A stretch of DNA of 64,000 bases from Arthrobacter methylotrophus (lineage in GTDB: Bacteria; Actinomycetota; Actinomycetes; Actinomycetales; Micrococcaceae): the NCBI RefSeq assembly GCF_039539965.1, contig NZ_BAABED010000001.1, positions 1,922,001-1,986,000 on the forward strand. The letters run 5' to 3'. The stretch's first letter is position 1, and each line of letters opens with the position of its first letter. The translations under genes and the position numbers were made by a program. This document shows, one piece after another, positions 27,010 to 34,750 of this stretch. The notes beneath the pieces were generated by a model. It saw nothing but the letters and a program-made list of their open reading frames with translations. It searched no databases and was not told where the DNA came from.

Positions 27010-27459
27010 TCAGTTCTTCTTGAGGTTTACCGTTGTCGTGGTCCCGAGCGCGCTGGCTTTGTAGCTGATGGTGCCCCCTTCGTACTTGAAGTCCTTTGTC
27101 GCGTCGCTTGAAGCCAGGAGGGCGGATTTCGTGGCTTCTGTATCCCGCTGCGACGTCCAGGCGTACGGTTCGGTGGCGCTGGTCGGCGGGGCGAACGTGC
27201 CAACCCAATAGATCGAGGTCGTATTGCCGCCATCGCTCACCCAGTTGATGGTTATCTTGTCGCCAGTGATCGTGGCTTGCTGGTACGACTTGTCGCTGTT
27301 GGAGTTGCTTTGCTTCCATGTCCCGGTAAGGTCGGGAGCCTTCGGCGCTGCCTGGTCAGCTTTGGACTCGACAGTACTCGACGTGGTAGTGCCCGCTCCA
27401 CCACATCCAGTCAAGGCAAGTACGGCGGCGATGGCGATAGGAGCGATGAGATTCTTCAT
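27010..27459 (-). CDS. Small lipoprotein, lipocalin-like
   Basis: A 149-residue protein: signal MKNLIAPIAIAAVLALTGC with lipobox, short Thr/Ser linker, then a strand-rich domain beginning DLTGTWKQSN, a G-x-W start like lipocalin or DUF4923-type barrels, and ending TTTVNLKKN. ATG at 27459 has GGGGGAAT upstream. Ligand unknown. Confidence 0.75.
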   Translation of the reverse strand: MKNLIAPIAIAAVLALTGCGGAGTTTSSTVESKADQAAPKAPDLTGTWKQSNSNSDKSYQQATITGDKITINWVSDGGNTTSIYWVGTFAPPTSATEPYAWTSQRDTEATKSALLASSDATKDFKYEGGTISYKASALGTTTTVNLKKN

Positions 27460-28067
27460 GGATTCCCCCATAGGAAAAAGTGAATGATGCCCGAGAATCA
27501 TATGCCGCTACCGCCGCCCGATCTTCATGTGACGGCGCGAGGGGACCTATCTTCGCCGCCTCAATTGCCCCGAGAGGGCGCGGCGGTTCCCATGAACGTT
27601 CGCCTGGGAAGTGATTTCACCAAACAAGCCCACCTATACGGCAACAGGCGGCAACCACCAGGTCTGCTAGTCTCACAGACTCTAGTTAAGGGGAACGTCG
27701 TCCCGGCGCGGTTTTTCCTGTCGTTTTAAGAAGTCGACTGCACAGGCGCCCGCGGAATTCCGGGGTAGTGCAGACGAGTATGGACAATCAAATCGAAACG
27801 CCAATGCGTCCAGTGCGGTCGGCAGTGCACTCGGGTTGGGTTCGGAGTGTCGACGTCCGTCTCGAGACTAAGCTCATCGAGGACGTCATACATGCACAGA
27901 GGCCCGACCCCAGTTATACGGCGCCTCGGCCACCTCGGCGAGTTCCGCCCGAAGCGCACGAGAACACGTTCTATGCTGATCTGGCCAACTGCGAACCGGC
28001 GGTGGGAGCGAACAACACGAGTGTCCATCAGGCCAAGGGCGCTCCAGATAAGGGGTCGGGGAACCGC
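27460..28067. other. Non-coding stretch with direct repeat copy
   Basis: About 600 bases without a gene I trust. It holds the left copy of the 30-bp direct repeat (27670-27699), after which the sequence character changes. An open frame from 27768 runs into the DUF4839 gene but its protein (many Pro/Arg, no motif) looks accidental. Confidence 0.5.
27670..27699 (+). repeat. Left copy of 30-bp direct repeat
   Basis: GTCTCACAGACTCTAGTTAA followed by GGGGAACGTC. The copy at 37767-37797 is identical apart from one inserted A before GGGAACGTC. They are 10.1 kb apart in direct orientation; the right copy is 119 nt before a serine resolvase gene and shares AGTCTGT-type half sites with it. Confidence 0.8.
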
Positions 28068-28871
28068 ATGTCGGGCAACATTAAATACGAGTACAAGTCC
28101 GTCCAGACCATGCGCGGCTTGGAGAACCGCTCGATTGAAAAGGCGCAGAATGAGGGCGGTTGGGAACTCGTAGACCAGGCCCAAGGCACGCTGCGGACCA
28201 CGCTGAACTTCCGGCGCGTGAAGCCCGAGACGTTCCTGTCGAAGGCATGGGACGCGTTCCGGGGTCTCGCCCCTGCGAAGCAACGATCCCTCGCGGCAGC
28301 GGTGGCCGTTCTCCTGGTCCTGGCTGCCGTCGGCATCGGAATCGCCGCCGCGCACGACAAAGGCGACCCCAAAGCCCAGAACAGCGCTACTAAGTCGACC
28401 GGGTCAGCGACCGTGAACGAGACGCCCATCACGTCGCCTACTCCGACCCCGTCGCCTAGTCTTACCCCGTCTGAAGAAACCGAGCCGATCATCACCGCCG
28501 AGAACAACAAGGAGCTCGCGGCACTGTTGAACCTCGGCGACAACTGCGACCCCTCCATGGCGCAATTCGCGGCCAAGTACCAGGACCAGAAAATTGAGTT
28601 CGACGGTTCCATCGAGAACATGCAAAAGCACGAGAAGTACGACACTCGATACGACATCCTTCTCGGCCCCGGCGACGCAGGGCCGAACACCGGCGTAGGA
28701 CCCGCGTTCAAGTACGACAACGTGAACATGTTCGACCTCAACCTCACCGGCATGAACATTCCGTCCAGCGTCAGCACAGGCGCCAAGTTCCGGTTCACCG
28801 CCAAAGTCGGCGCGTACAACCCCAAGCAATGCCTGTTCTTCCTCACTCCGGTCTCCACCACAGTCCGGTAA
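28068..28871 (+). CDS. DUF4839 domain membrane protein
   Basis: A 267-residue protein. N-terminal ~45 residues (YEYKSVQTMRGLENRSIEKA ... TLRTTLNFRR) form the cytoplasmic 'DUF4177-like' segment found in this family; a helix (SLAAAVAVLLVLAAVGIGIAA), a Thr/Pro linker, and the DUF4839 domain follow (NNKELAALLNLGDNCD, IEFDGSIENMQ, TRYDILLGPGD, DLNLTGMNIPSSV, LTPVSTTVR). The family is widespread in Gram-positives and phages; function unknown. ATG with GGGG site. Confidence 0.88.
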   Translation: MSGNIKYEYKSVQTMRGLENRSIEKAQNEGGWELVDQAQGTLRTTLNFRRVKPETFLSKAWDAFRGLAPAKQRSLAAAVAVLLVLAAVGIGIAAAHDKGDPKAQNSATKSTGSATVNETPITSPTPTPSPSLTPSEETEPIITAENNKELAALLNLGDNCDPSMAQFAAKYQDQKIEFDGSIENMQKHEKYDTRYDILLGPGDAGPNTGVGPAFKYDNVNMFDLNLTGMNIPSSVSTGAKFRFTAKVGAYNPKQCLFFLTPVSTTVR

Positions 28872-28914
28872 AAGGACAAAAGCTAGCAGGGCTGCACCTC
28901 GCTGTACGTGACGA

Positions 28915-29664
28915 TCAGCGGACTGCTTCGGCCCCGGAATGCCAGTCGATGGCGTCCGTCACGCCCTGTGTCAGGCGCCTCAGGGTGCCGGCAAGGCTGG
29001 CATCGATGCAGGGATAGGTAGCTGCGGCCTCGGCGACGATGGAGCGGATTTCCTGCCACGTGATCCAGCAGACGGTCTCCGGTATGGCCTGGACGAGATG
29101 CTCGACATCGGACGCCGTCAGGGCTGCGGCGGAGCACAATTCCTCCAACCCGATGGTGACCCCCTCGAAGAGGTCGATCCGTCCGGCTGACTGAATACGG
29201 ACCGGGGGAGTGGAGGCCATGATGACCAGGAGTAGCTTGTGCTTCCGCGAGTCGGTCATCAAGGCAAGGTACTCGCGTGCCAGTTGTGTCTTCTGGAACT
29301 GGGCCGCAGTACGCGTGCCTTTGGCCTCTATGAGCACCGCGGCGGAGTCTGTCCAGATCGCGGCATCCGGTTGAACCCGGACACCGGTGCGCGGAATCGT
29401 GATCTCGTCCGGGAACATCTGCACGGTGGCTTGTTCCAGATCCGTAGCCAGCAGTGCCCGGGTCTTTTCGGCTCCATGGGCGGCAAGAATGACGGCGCCC
29501 AGGAATGCTGTCCGGGGGAGCAGCGACAGCAACAGCATCACTTCTGCCGTGAGGACGTTCTCGTCCCCGCGTCCGCCGTTCCTGAGGCGACGGATGCTCG
29601 AGCCCGCCCATGACAATTCGTCGACCAAGCGGCCGATAACTGAGACAGGCGATGCGGATTCCAT
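28915..29664 (-). CDS. PD-(D/E)XK-like nuclease domain protein
   Basis: A 249-residue protein. VQPDAAIWTDSAAVLIEAKG gives the catalytic D-x(n)-E-x-K pattern, followed by QFQKTQLAREYLALM where the Gln-containing helix is expected. The upstream FPDEITIPRTG segment is also typical. It should be a metal-dependent endonuclease or a nuclease-like regulator. It lies inside the segment bracketed by direct repeats, near other defence-like genes, and is encoded alone on the minus strand. No methyltransferase partner. Confidence 0.65.
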   Translation of the reverse strand: MESASPVSVIGRLVDELSWAGSSIRRLRNGGRGDENVLTAEVMLLLSLLPRTAFLGAVILAAHGAEKTRALLATDLEQATVQMFPDEITIPRTGVRVQPDAAIWTDSAAVLIEAKGTRTAAQFQKTQLAREYLALMTDSRKHKLLLVIMASTPPVRIQSAGRIDLFEGVTIGLEELCSAAALTASDVEHLVQAIPETVCWITWQEIRSIVAEAAATYPCIDASLAGTLRRLTQGVTDAIDWHSGAEAVR

Positions 29665-29872
29665 GGCTTGACCCTATATGCGCAGTGTTGGATAACCCGG
29701 TAGGGCGCCGGTGTTCCGGGAAGCTCCTTAATGATCGTGCAAGCCGCACCCCCAGGAGTCATGCGAACACTCGAATCGGACCACCAAGCTTGGGAACCGA
29801 GAATCCTGGAGAGAAACACCCGAGTCGGCAGCTTTCGTTGTTATCTGACTCGCAGTCGGTAACAATCGGCAA

Positions 29873-30493
29873 GTGAGATTTGATGGAGTGCTTCCCGAGG
29901 ACGCACCCGACCCGCGCCTCGAGCAGGCCAGGCGTCTGGCACTGATGCCGATCCCGATCATGGGGCCGGTGCCGCAGCCTTCGCTGGAAGATCCGGACAT
30001 GGTCGGCACCCAGTACGCGAAAGATTCGCGAGGATACAACGAGATGTCGGCAAGCATCACCTACACGCTGTGGCGCAACCGCGCTGAGCGATCCGACCCG
30101 ATAAATCTGGCCGAGTTCGACGAGCAGACGCGAAGGTCGATCGAAGACGTTCCGCCTTGGCCGCGGCCGGCCTGGCTGGTTGAAGGGGTTCAACGGATGC
30201 GGTACCCCCAGCTTTGGGAGGCCGTGCGGACCACATGGTACCGCGAGGCTCCCGAACGCTCGTCCCCGGCCCGGGTGCTGGCCGAACACATGAACCACAT
30301 CCTCATCAACCGCTACCGGCGCGAATGGCTGGGAGGCGTTGCCGGGGACCGTAACGCCGGGTACCTCAGGAGTCGTCCAGCCAACGGTGAAGTGGCCGTT
30401 CGGATTGACGGAGTCGAAGTGCAGGGGGTGGAGATCGACACCGACCCCCTCGTGTACGGGGTGGGGCGTCCCTCGGACAAAGCGGGGTTGTGA
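29873..30493 (+). CDS. Hypothetical protein
   Basis: A 206-residue protein with GTG start. It begins RFDGVLPEDAPDPRLEQARRL and contains a WYREAPERSSPARVLAEHMNHILINRYRREW helix, then a small strand-rich end. No signal peptide or membrane helix. Actinobacterial homologs of this sort are unannotated as far as I know. Confidence 0.65.
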   Translation: MRFDGVLPEDAPDPRLEQARRLALMPIPIMGPVPQPSLEDPDMVGTQYAKDSRGYNEMSASITYTLWRNRAERSDPINLAEFDEQTRRSIEDVPPWPRPAWLVEGVQRMRYPQLWEAVRTTWYREAPERSSPARVLAEHMNHILINRYRREWLGGVAGDRNAGYLRSRPANGEVAVRIDGVEVQGVEIDTDPLVYGVGRPSDKAGL

Positions 30494-30586
30494 CGGCCGT
30501 CCTGCCACGCGATGAGCTCGGCTACATACGCATTGAATTCGCGGAACGCCCGTAGGCTTTGAGGACATCCATGGCAAGGGGTCAGG

Positions 30587-31138
30587 ATGAAGCATCCTCG
30601 GAGTTTGGCCGCGGCCGCCGTGGTGCTCGGTTTGGCCCTTTCCGGGTGCCAGGCGGCAGCCGGACCGCCCACACCGGGATCGACCTCAGCGGTGCCCGGC
30701 CCGTCGTCCTCGGAGTTCACTGCCATCATCCAGACTGCTGTGGAGGACCGGAACGGCACGGTCCTCGATGTTCCGCCGGCTCCCCGCCTGGCCGAAGGGC
30801 AGACGACGGCGGCCTACCGGGCTAAGCGCGGACGGGACCTTCCGGTGGTGGCCCGGTCAAAGGCCGGGTTCAAGTCAAAGGGCTTCTGGTACACGGACTT
30901 TTCGACGAAGATCACGGTGGAATCCGTGGAGGTGACCGGGTCGACAGCAAGCGTCCATTTCAAGGAACTGACCGAAGAACACCAGGCCTCGGCGGCGAAC
31001 GGGCCAAGCAACGTCCCGTCGGGCTACTCGGTATCGGAGACGGCTACGTTCCGGGGATCCGCGGATGGATGGCAGCTGGACAGCATCGCCCCTTCCGCGC
31101 CGGGAGGCCTCTTGCCGATGTCCATCGTCATGGGCTGA
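30587..31138 (+). CDS. Lipoprotein
   Basis: A 183-residue protein with signal MKHPRSLAAAAVVLGLALSGC. The mature domain is strand-rich (FWYTDFSTKITVESVEVTG, ASVHFKELTEEH, ETATFRGSADGWQLDSI), resembling NTF2- or immunoglobulin-like extracellular modules. An AGGATG-type site precedes the ATG. Function unknown. Confidence 0.75.
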   Translation: MKHPRSLAAAAVVLGLALSGCQAAAGPPTPGSTSAVPGPSSSEFTAIIQTAVEDRNGTVLDVPPAPRLAEGQTTAAYRAKRGRDLPVVARSKAGFKSKGFWYTDFSTKITVESVEVTGSTASVHFKELTEEHQASAANGPSNVPSGYSVSETATFRGSADGWQLDSIAPSAPGGLLPMSIVMG

Positions 31139-31238
31139 AACCGGACCTGCCCCTAGTCCTCGGTCTGTTCGGCCTAGGACCCGCCAGGCGCACAAAGAAC
31201 CACGTCAACCTCTCCCTTCGATCCTTCAGAGGATTTCA

Positions 31239-31487
31239 ATGACAGAGACTTTTAACGGCGGACTGGCAAGACTCGGAAAGATGATTAGGGTCCTCGGGCC
31301 TTGGATCGTCCTGACTCCGAGCGCATCGCATCTTGACTTTGAGATGAGGTACAACTGGATGAGGCGATTCTTCGGCCCGTGGCGGCTGGAACGTGCCGGT
31401 GTGCGCGAGGTCTACATAGGCGCGAAGGTGCAGACGGCCTGTGGGGTGCCGAACTCGACCATTCTTTCGAGCATGGCTTCTTGCTGA
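31239..31487 (+). CDS. Small hypothetical protein, perhaps frameshifted
   Basis: An 82-residue frame starting MTETFNGGLARLGKMIRV with a CAGAGGA site. The part to about residue 62 (WMRRFFGPWRLERAGVREVY) looks real. After it, another frame (GADGLWGAELDHSFEHGF...LFP to 31519) looks more protein-like than the annotated end, suggesting a +1 or -1 shift near 31425. No family recognised. Confidence 0.45.
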   Translation: MTETFNGGLARLGKMIRVLGPWIVLTPSASHLDFEMRYNWMRRFFGPWRLERAGVREVYIGAKVQTACGVPNSTILSSMASC

Positions 31488-31777
31488 CATTATTCCCGAA
31501 TCTGTGTGCACTGCGGTGACTCAGAACCACGCACATTCCGGGGTGGAGGGATTCCGAAGGGCCCGATAATTCAATGGCGTTCGACCGAAAAGTAGCTCTC
31601 TGCGACACGAAACTCAATGCCCCATAACATTTGGCGCGTGACCGAACGGGCATTATTGTCAAGTCTTAGATGGGGGATCGTGTCATACGAAATGAACTTA
31701 GGGTGCAGCCCAGGAGTCTTTTTCTCAGGGACAAGACCTCCGCTCGCATTCAAGAAGCAATCTAGACAGGATCCGCA

Positions 31778-32503
31778 ATGACAGAAAACAACACTCAAAT
31801 CGACAAGAAGAGTGTCAAGAGTAGCGCCAAGGCCCAAGCAGCAGCTGACAAGGCTTACCGCAAGGCCTCACGTCCGTGGTTCAAGAAGAAGCGGTTCATT
31901 TTTCCATTGATCCTTGTGGTCATCATCGTCATCGCGATCGCTGCTAACTCAGGTAAGAAGGACACCTCAGCGACGAGCGCTCCGGCTGCCTCAGCAGCCA
32001 GTTCACAAGCCGCTGGCCCCGCCGCGCCGAGCGGGACCGCAGGCCAGCTTCAGGCCTTGGCCGCGGCAAAAAACTACCTGGATTCAGGTCTCGGTTTCTC
32101 GCAGGCTTCGCTTGCCAAGCAGCTTACCTCGAGTGCCGGCAACGGGTTCGCGCAGGCCGACGCCCAGTGGGCTGTCGATCACTCCGGCGCAGACTGGAAC
32201 GCGCAGGCCGCCAAGGCTGCGAAAGGGTATCTGACCTCAGGTATGGGTTTCTCGCAGGCTTCGCTTACCGCGCAGCTCACCGCAAGCGCCGGCAACCAGT
32301 TCACGCAAGCGCAGGCCGACTCCGCTGTCGCCCAGTCCGGCGCGGACTGGAACGCGGAGGCCGTCAAAGCGGCGAAGGGCTACATGTCCTCAGGTATGGG
32401 TTTCTCGCGCCAGAGCCTGATCGCTCAGCTGACCAGCTCGGCCGGCAACCAGTTCACGCAACCGCAGGCCGCGTACGCCGCCGACCAGGTGGGGCTGAAG
32501 TAA
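31778..32503 (+). CDS. Ltp family membrane-anchored protein (superinfection-exclusion-like)
   Basis: A 241-residue protein. A lysine-rich cytoplasmic start, one helix (FIFPLILVVIIVIAIAAN), an Ala/Ser-rich linker, then three tandem ~48-residue repeats of the form AK.YL.SG.GFSQASL..QL.SSAGN.F.QA.A..AV. These are host-cell-surface-exposed lipoprotein (Ltp) repeats. The founding member, from Streptococcus thermophilus prophage TP-J34, blocks phage DNA injection. Here a helix replaces the lipid anchor. Position near the HEPN system supports an anti-phage role (inference). Confidence 0.85.
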   Translation: MTENNTQIDKKSVKSSAKAQAAADKAYRKASRPWFKKKRFIFPLILVVIIVIAIAANSGKKDTSATSAPAASAASSQAAGPAAPSGTAGQLQALAAAKNYLDSGLGFSQASLAKQLTSSAGNGFAQADAQWAVDHSGADWNAQAAKAAKGYLTSGMGFSQASLTAQLTASAGNQFTQAQADSAVAQSGADWNAEAVKAAKGYMSSGMGFSRQSLIAQLTSSAGNQFTQPQAAYAADQVGLK

Positions 32504-32540
32504 CTTCCTGCATTCTCATCGATCCGCTCAAACTGGGCAT

Positions 32541-32601
32541 CTGAACTAACCCATCCAATTCTTGCGCGCTACGCCTTCCGGACCTGGATGGGTTAGTTCA
32601 G
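32541..32601. repeat. 17-bp perfect inverted repeat
   Basis: CTGAACTAACCCATCCA (32541-32557) and its exact complement TGGATGGGTTAGTTCAG (32585-32601), separated by 27 nt, 37 nt after the Ltp stop. It could terminate Ltp transcription, but there is no T-run and the long loop is unusual, so a recombination or protein-binding site is also possible. Confidence 0.7.
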
Positions 32602-32651
32602 AGCAATGCCACTCTGTACAAGACCGGACCCCTCAACGTGAGTGCTGCCGG

Positions 32652-32693
32652 CTAGTACTGCACGAGGCCGCTCTGGATGACCTGAAGGTCAGA
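32652..32693 (-). pseudogene. C-terminal remnant of the DUF1871-like gene
   Basis: Reads SDLQVIQSGLVQY-stop on the minus strand, nearly identical to the end (ADLQYIQSGFVQY) of the gene at 34250. About 37 of 42 DNA bases match. It is the tail of a lost duplicate, cut just where the neighbouring gene at 32689 ends. Confidence 0.65.
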
Positions 32694-33210
32694 CGTCAGT
32701 GTCTCCGTCTTGGGGATGGACGGTACCGTGCTCTTGGTCAACGCTGGCTCTTTCAAAAGCCAGTCTTGCCATTCCCGCCTCGGAATCTTCCCATTCCGGG
32801 CACCCTGCCGTTGACTCGGAGCCTCGCGGCGGCGTGGTCAGATAGGCGGTAATGCCCCGCGCCTCGACTTCCTCCACGAGGATGCGAAGCATTGTCTCGG
32901 CCATGGCCCTTGGCAGATCACCCTTCGTGTCCAGGTACGCCATCAGGCCCCGGTCTGTGAGATAGACGGGGGAACAGTAGTTTGCGGTGTATTCCCCGGT
33001 GCTTGCCATCTCGGCGGCGGTCAGCTCGTTGCCCTTGCCGTCAACGCGCATGCATCGCCCTGTGGCAACGTGGGGTGCCTCGGCAGCTTTGTCCGTTTCG
33101 TCCGAGGCGACCAGGAGGAACGGTGAAGGCCCCTCCCAGCCATCGAGGGGATCCGGGTATGCCTCGCCTTGACTGTCAAAAATGTCCGGATCGACCGTCA
33201 CGTTTGCCAT
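32689..33210 (-). CDS. Hypothetical protein
   Basis: A 173-residue acidic protein starting MANVTVDPDIFDSQGEAYPD. It contains two Cys and a helical LPRAMAETMLRILVEEVEARG. The C-terminal stop abuts the remnant of the DUF1871-like gene, suggesting recombination here. No family recognised. Confidence 0.6.
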   Translation of the reverse strand: MANVTVDPDIFDSQGEAYPDPLDGWEGPSPFLLVASDETDKAAEAPHVATGRCMRVDGKGNELTAAEMASTGEYTANYCSPVYLTDRGLMAYLDTKGDLPRAMAETMLRILVEEVEARGITAYLTTPPRGSESTAGCPEWEDSEAGMARLAFERASVDQEHGTVHPQDGDTDV

Positions 33211-33454
33211 GCTGTCCCCTCATAGGTGCCACTTGGAGTAGCTCGGGTGAGCGCCAACGCAGCACGATGCGAACATCGTCTGCTACGGATCGTCGCTGGT
33301 CAGGCTTCCCAGTGTCGGCAAATGCATGAAGGCGGAAGCATCCGTCACGGCAGGATCCCTCTCCCAAGTAAAGGGGAGGTCCGGCCGGACCACTGTCGCG
33401 GCAGGATGGCAGCCCTTACTCTTTGGTCAGGGGCAATCGACGGAGGGGCGGGCA

Positions 33455-33811
33455 TTGGGGAGAAGTCTCAAGGAACTGAAGTCGCTCCCGTTGCCGCTGC
33501 GTGTGGCGTGGGTGACGTGTGTTGGCACCGTTGTGGTCACCGTCCTGGTTTCGCTTGCGCTGCCGGGCGGCGTGGCCAAAGCGGTCTTCCGGTACGCCTT
33601 CGGGTTGATTGGCCTTGCCGCGTTCCTTCTAGGCATGATTCTCGTCACCAACTATCACGGCTCCCTATCTTCTGTTGCCAAGCCCTCAACGATTGGCAAC
33701 GGGTCGCTGCTACGAGTTTTTCTTCGCGAGTATGGCGCCCTCTCCATGGTCATTGGCGCGATCTTCGTGGCGGTGTCCGTTTTTGTCCTGGCCTTCGTGC
33801 GCCCGTCATGA
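33455..33811 (+). CDS. Four-helix small membrane protein
   Basis: About 118 residues with helices at WVTCVGTVVVTVLVSLAL, YAFGLIGLAAFLLGMILV and LSMVIGAIFVAVSVFVLAF. TTG at 33455 is chosen because GGAGG lies eight bases upstream; the frame is open back to an ATG at 33326 but that extension lacks a site and looks unlike protein. Function unknown. Confidence 0.55.
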   Translation: MGRSLKELKSLPLPLRVAWVTCVGTVVVTVLVSLALPGGVAKAVFRYAFGLIGLAAFLLGMILVTNYHGSLSSVAKPSTIGNGSLLRVFLREYGALSMVIGAIFVAVSVFVLAFVRPS

Positions 33812-33948
33812 CATCTTCCAGCAAGGAACGCCGTTGAAGCATTTGGGCCCCCGTGGTAACGGTCCCGGTATCTGTTACCAACACCTCGCGAGCAGTTGCG
33901 CTGTCGCGAAGCGGGACTCCTTAGCGCTAGTTTTGGCGAGTTGATTCG

Positions 33949-34179
33949 ATGGCTCCCGGGGTATTGTTCGGGCTCGTGATAGTCGGCGCGGGCCTGTTTA
34001 GCTGGGCAATCTCACGGCCGCTGGCGCGTCGCGCTGCCAAGATCCGGACGTGGGTATCGGCGACTGCCGATGTCGTTTGGTGGACACAGCGGGGTACAAC
34101 GCAGGTACGCGTCGTGGCGGTCTGTTGGATTGTCATCGGATTCTTGATCGCGATTCTCTCCCTGACAGCCGGACTGTAG
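33949..34179 (+). CDS. Small two-helix membrane protein
   Basis: A 76-residue protein: helix 1 (GVLFGLVIVGAGLFSWAI), a short soluble middle (RPLARRAAKIRTWVSATAD), helix 2 (VVAVCWIVIGFLIAILSLTAGL). No family recognised; in the same region as several similarly small membrane proteins. Confidence 0.6.
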   Translation: MAPGVLFGLVIVGAGLFSWAISRPLARRAAKIRTWVSATADVVWWTQRGTTQVRVVAVCWIVIGFLIAILSLTAGL

Positions 34180-34249
34180 TGGCCGCTCCTGTGTTGGCCA
34201 TGTCAGGCCGTGCTCAAAAGTGAGTCTCGGTCTCCGACCGGATTGCCAG

Positions 34250-34558
34250 CTAGTACTGCACGAAGCCGCTCTGGATGTACTGAAGGTCGGCGGCCAGGGC
34301 CGCCATTTTGGTTGTGGCCGGCTCCGGTTCACCGTAGGTGTTCCCCTGGCTGTCTCCGAACCATTTGTGCCAGACCGTCGCGACGTCCTCCGGTGTGATG
34401 GGAGTGTCGGCGGTTATCAGTGCGGCGAAGTCTTCCGTCTCAGGGTCGTACTCGTCCTCGGGCGCCCCGTGCGGCAGCAACCCAAGCAGGTCGTGGGCGT
34501 TCAGGCGCTCGGTGATGGCGGTGCGCAAAGTGGTGTAGTCCGGGATGGTCGTATCCAT
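34250..34558 (-). CDS. DUF1871-like small protein, immunity-like
   Basis: A 102-residue protein. The RLNAHDLLGLLPHGAPEDEYDPETEDFAALI segment matches DUF1871 and related small proteins (LN.WDP.GLLP.GAP.DEYD.E), then a PEDVATVWHKWFG motif. Such proteins are common as immunity or antitoxin-like solitary genes. A fragment of a duplicate lies at 32652. The role here is inferred from family look only. Confidence 0.7.
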   Translation of the reverse strand: MDTTIPDYTTLRTAITERLNAHDLLGLLPHGAPEDEYDPETEDFAALITADTPITPEDVATVWHKWFGDSQGNTYGEPEPATTKMAALAADLQYIQSGFVQY

Positions 34559-34750
34559 GCCGTCAGCCTAGGAGCATCTCCCCTAGGTGGGCGGACCCCG
34601 TCTCTCAACGCAATTCCTATAGTCTTTCCTGAAGAGACGACAGCTGGGGGACCTCATGAGGACGAGTTACGTTTCCGGCCGCTGACGGGTGGTTCGGCTT
34701 TCAAAAACGGGACCGACCGGTGGGTGTTGCGAAAGACAGGATGGGGCCAC

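Noticed and set aside
27768..28067. Upstream extension of the DUF4839 frame
   Set aside because: Pro/Arg-rich, no motif; DUF4839 proteins start at the YEYKSVQ segment, matching the ATG at 28068.
34220..34750. Extension of the ATPase frame upstream
   Set aside because: Runs through the minus-strand DUF1871-like gene; no protein-like pattern and a good TTG with RBS at 34751.
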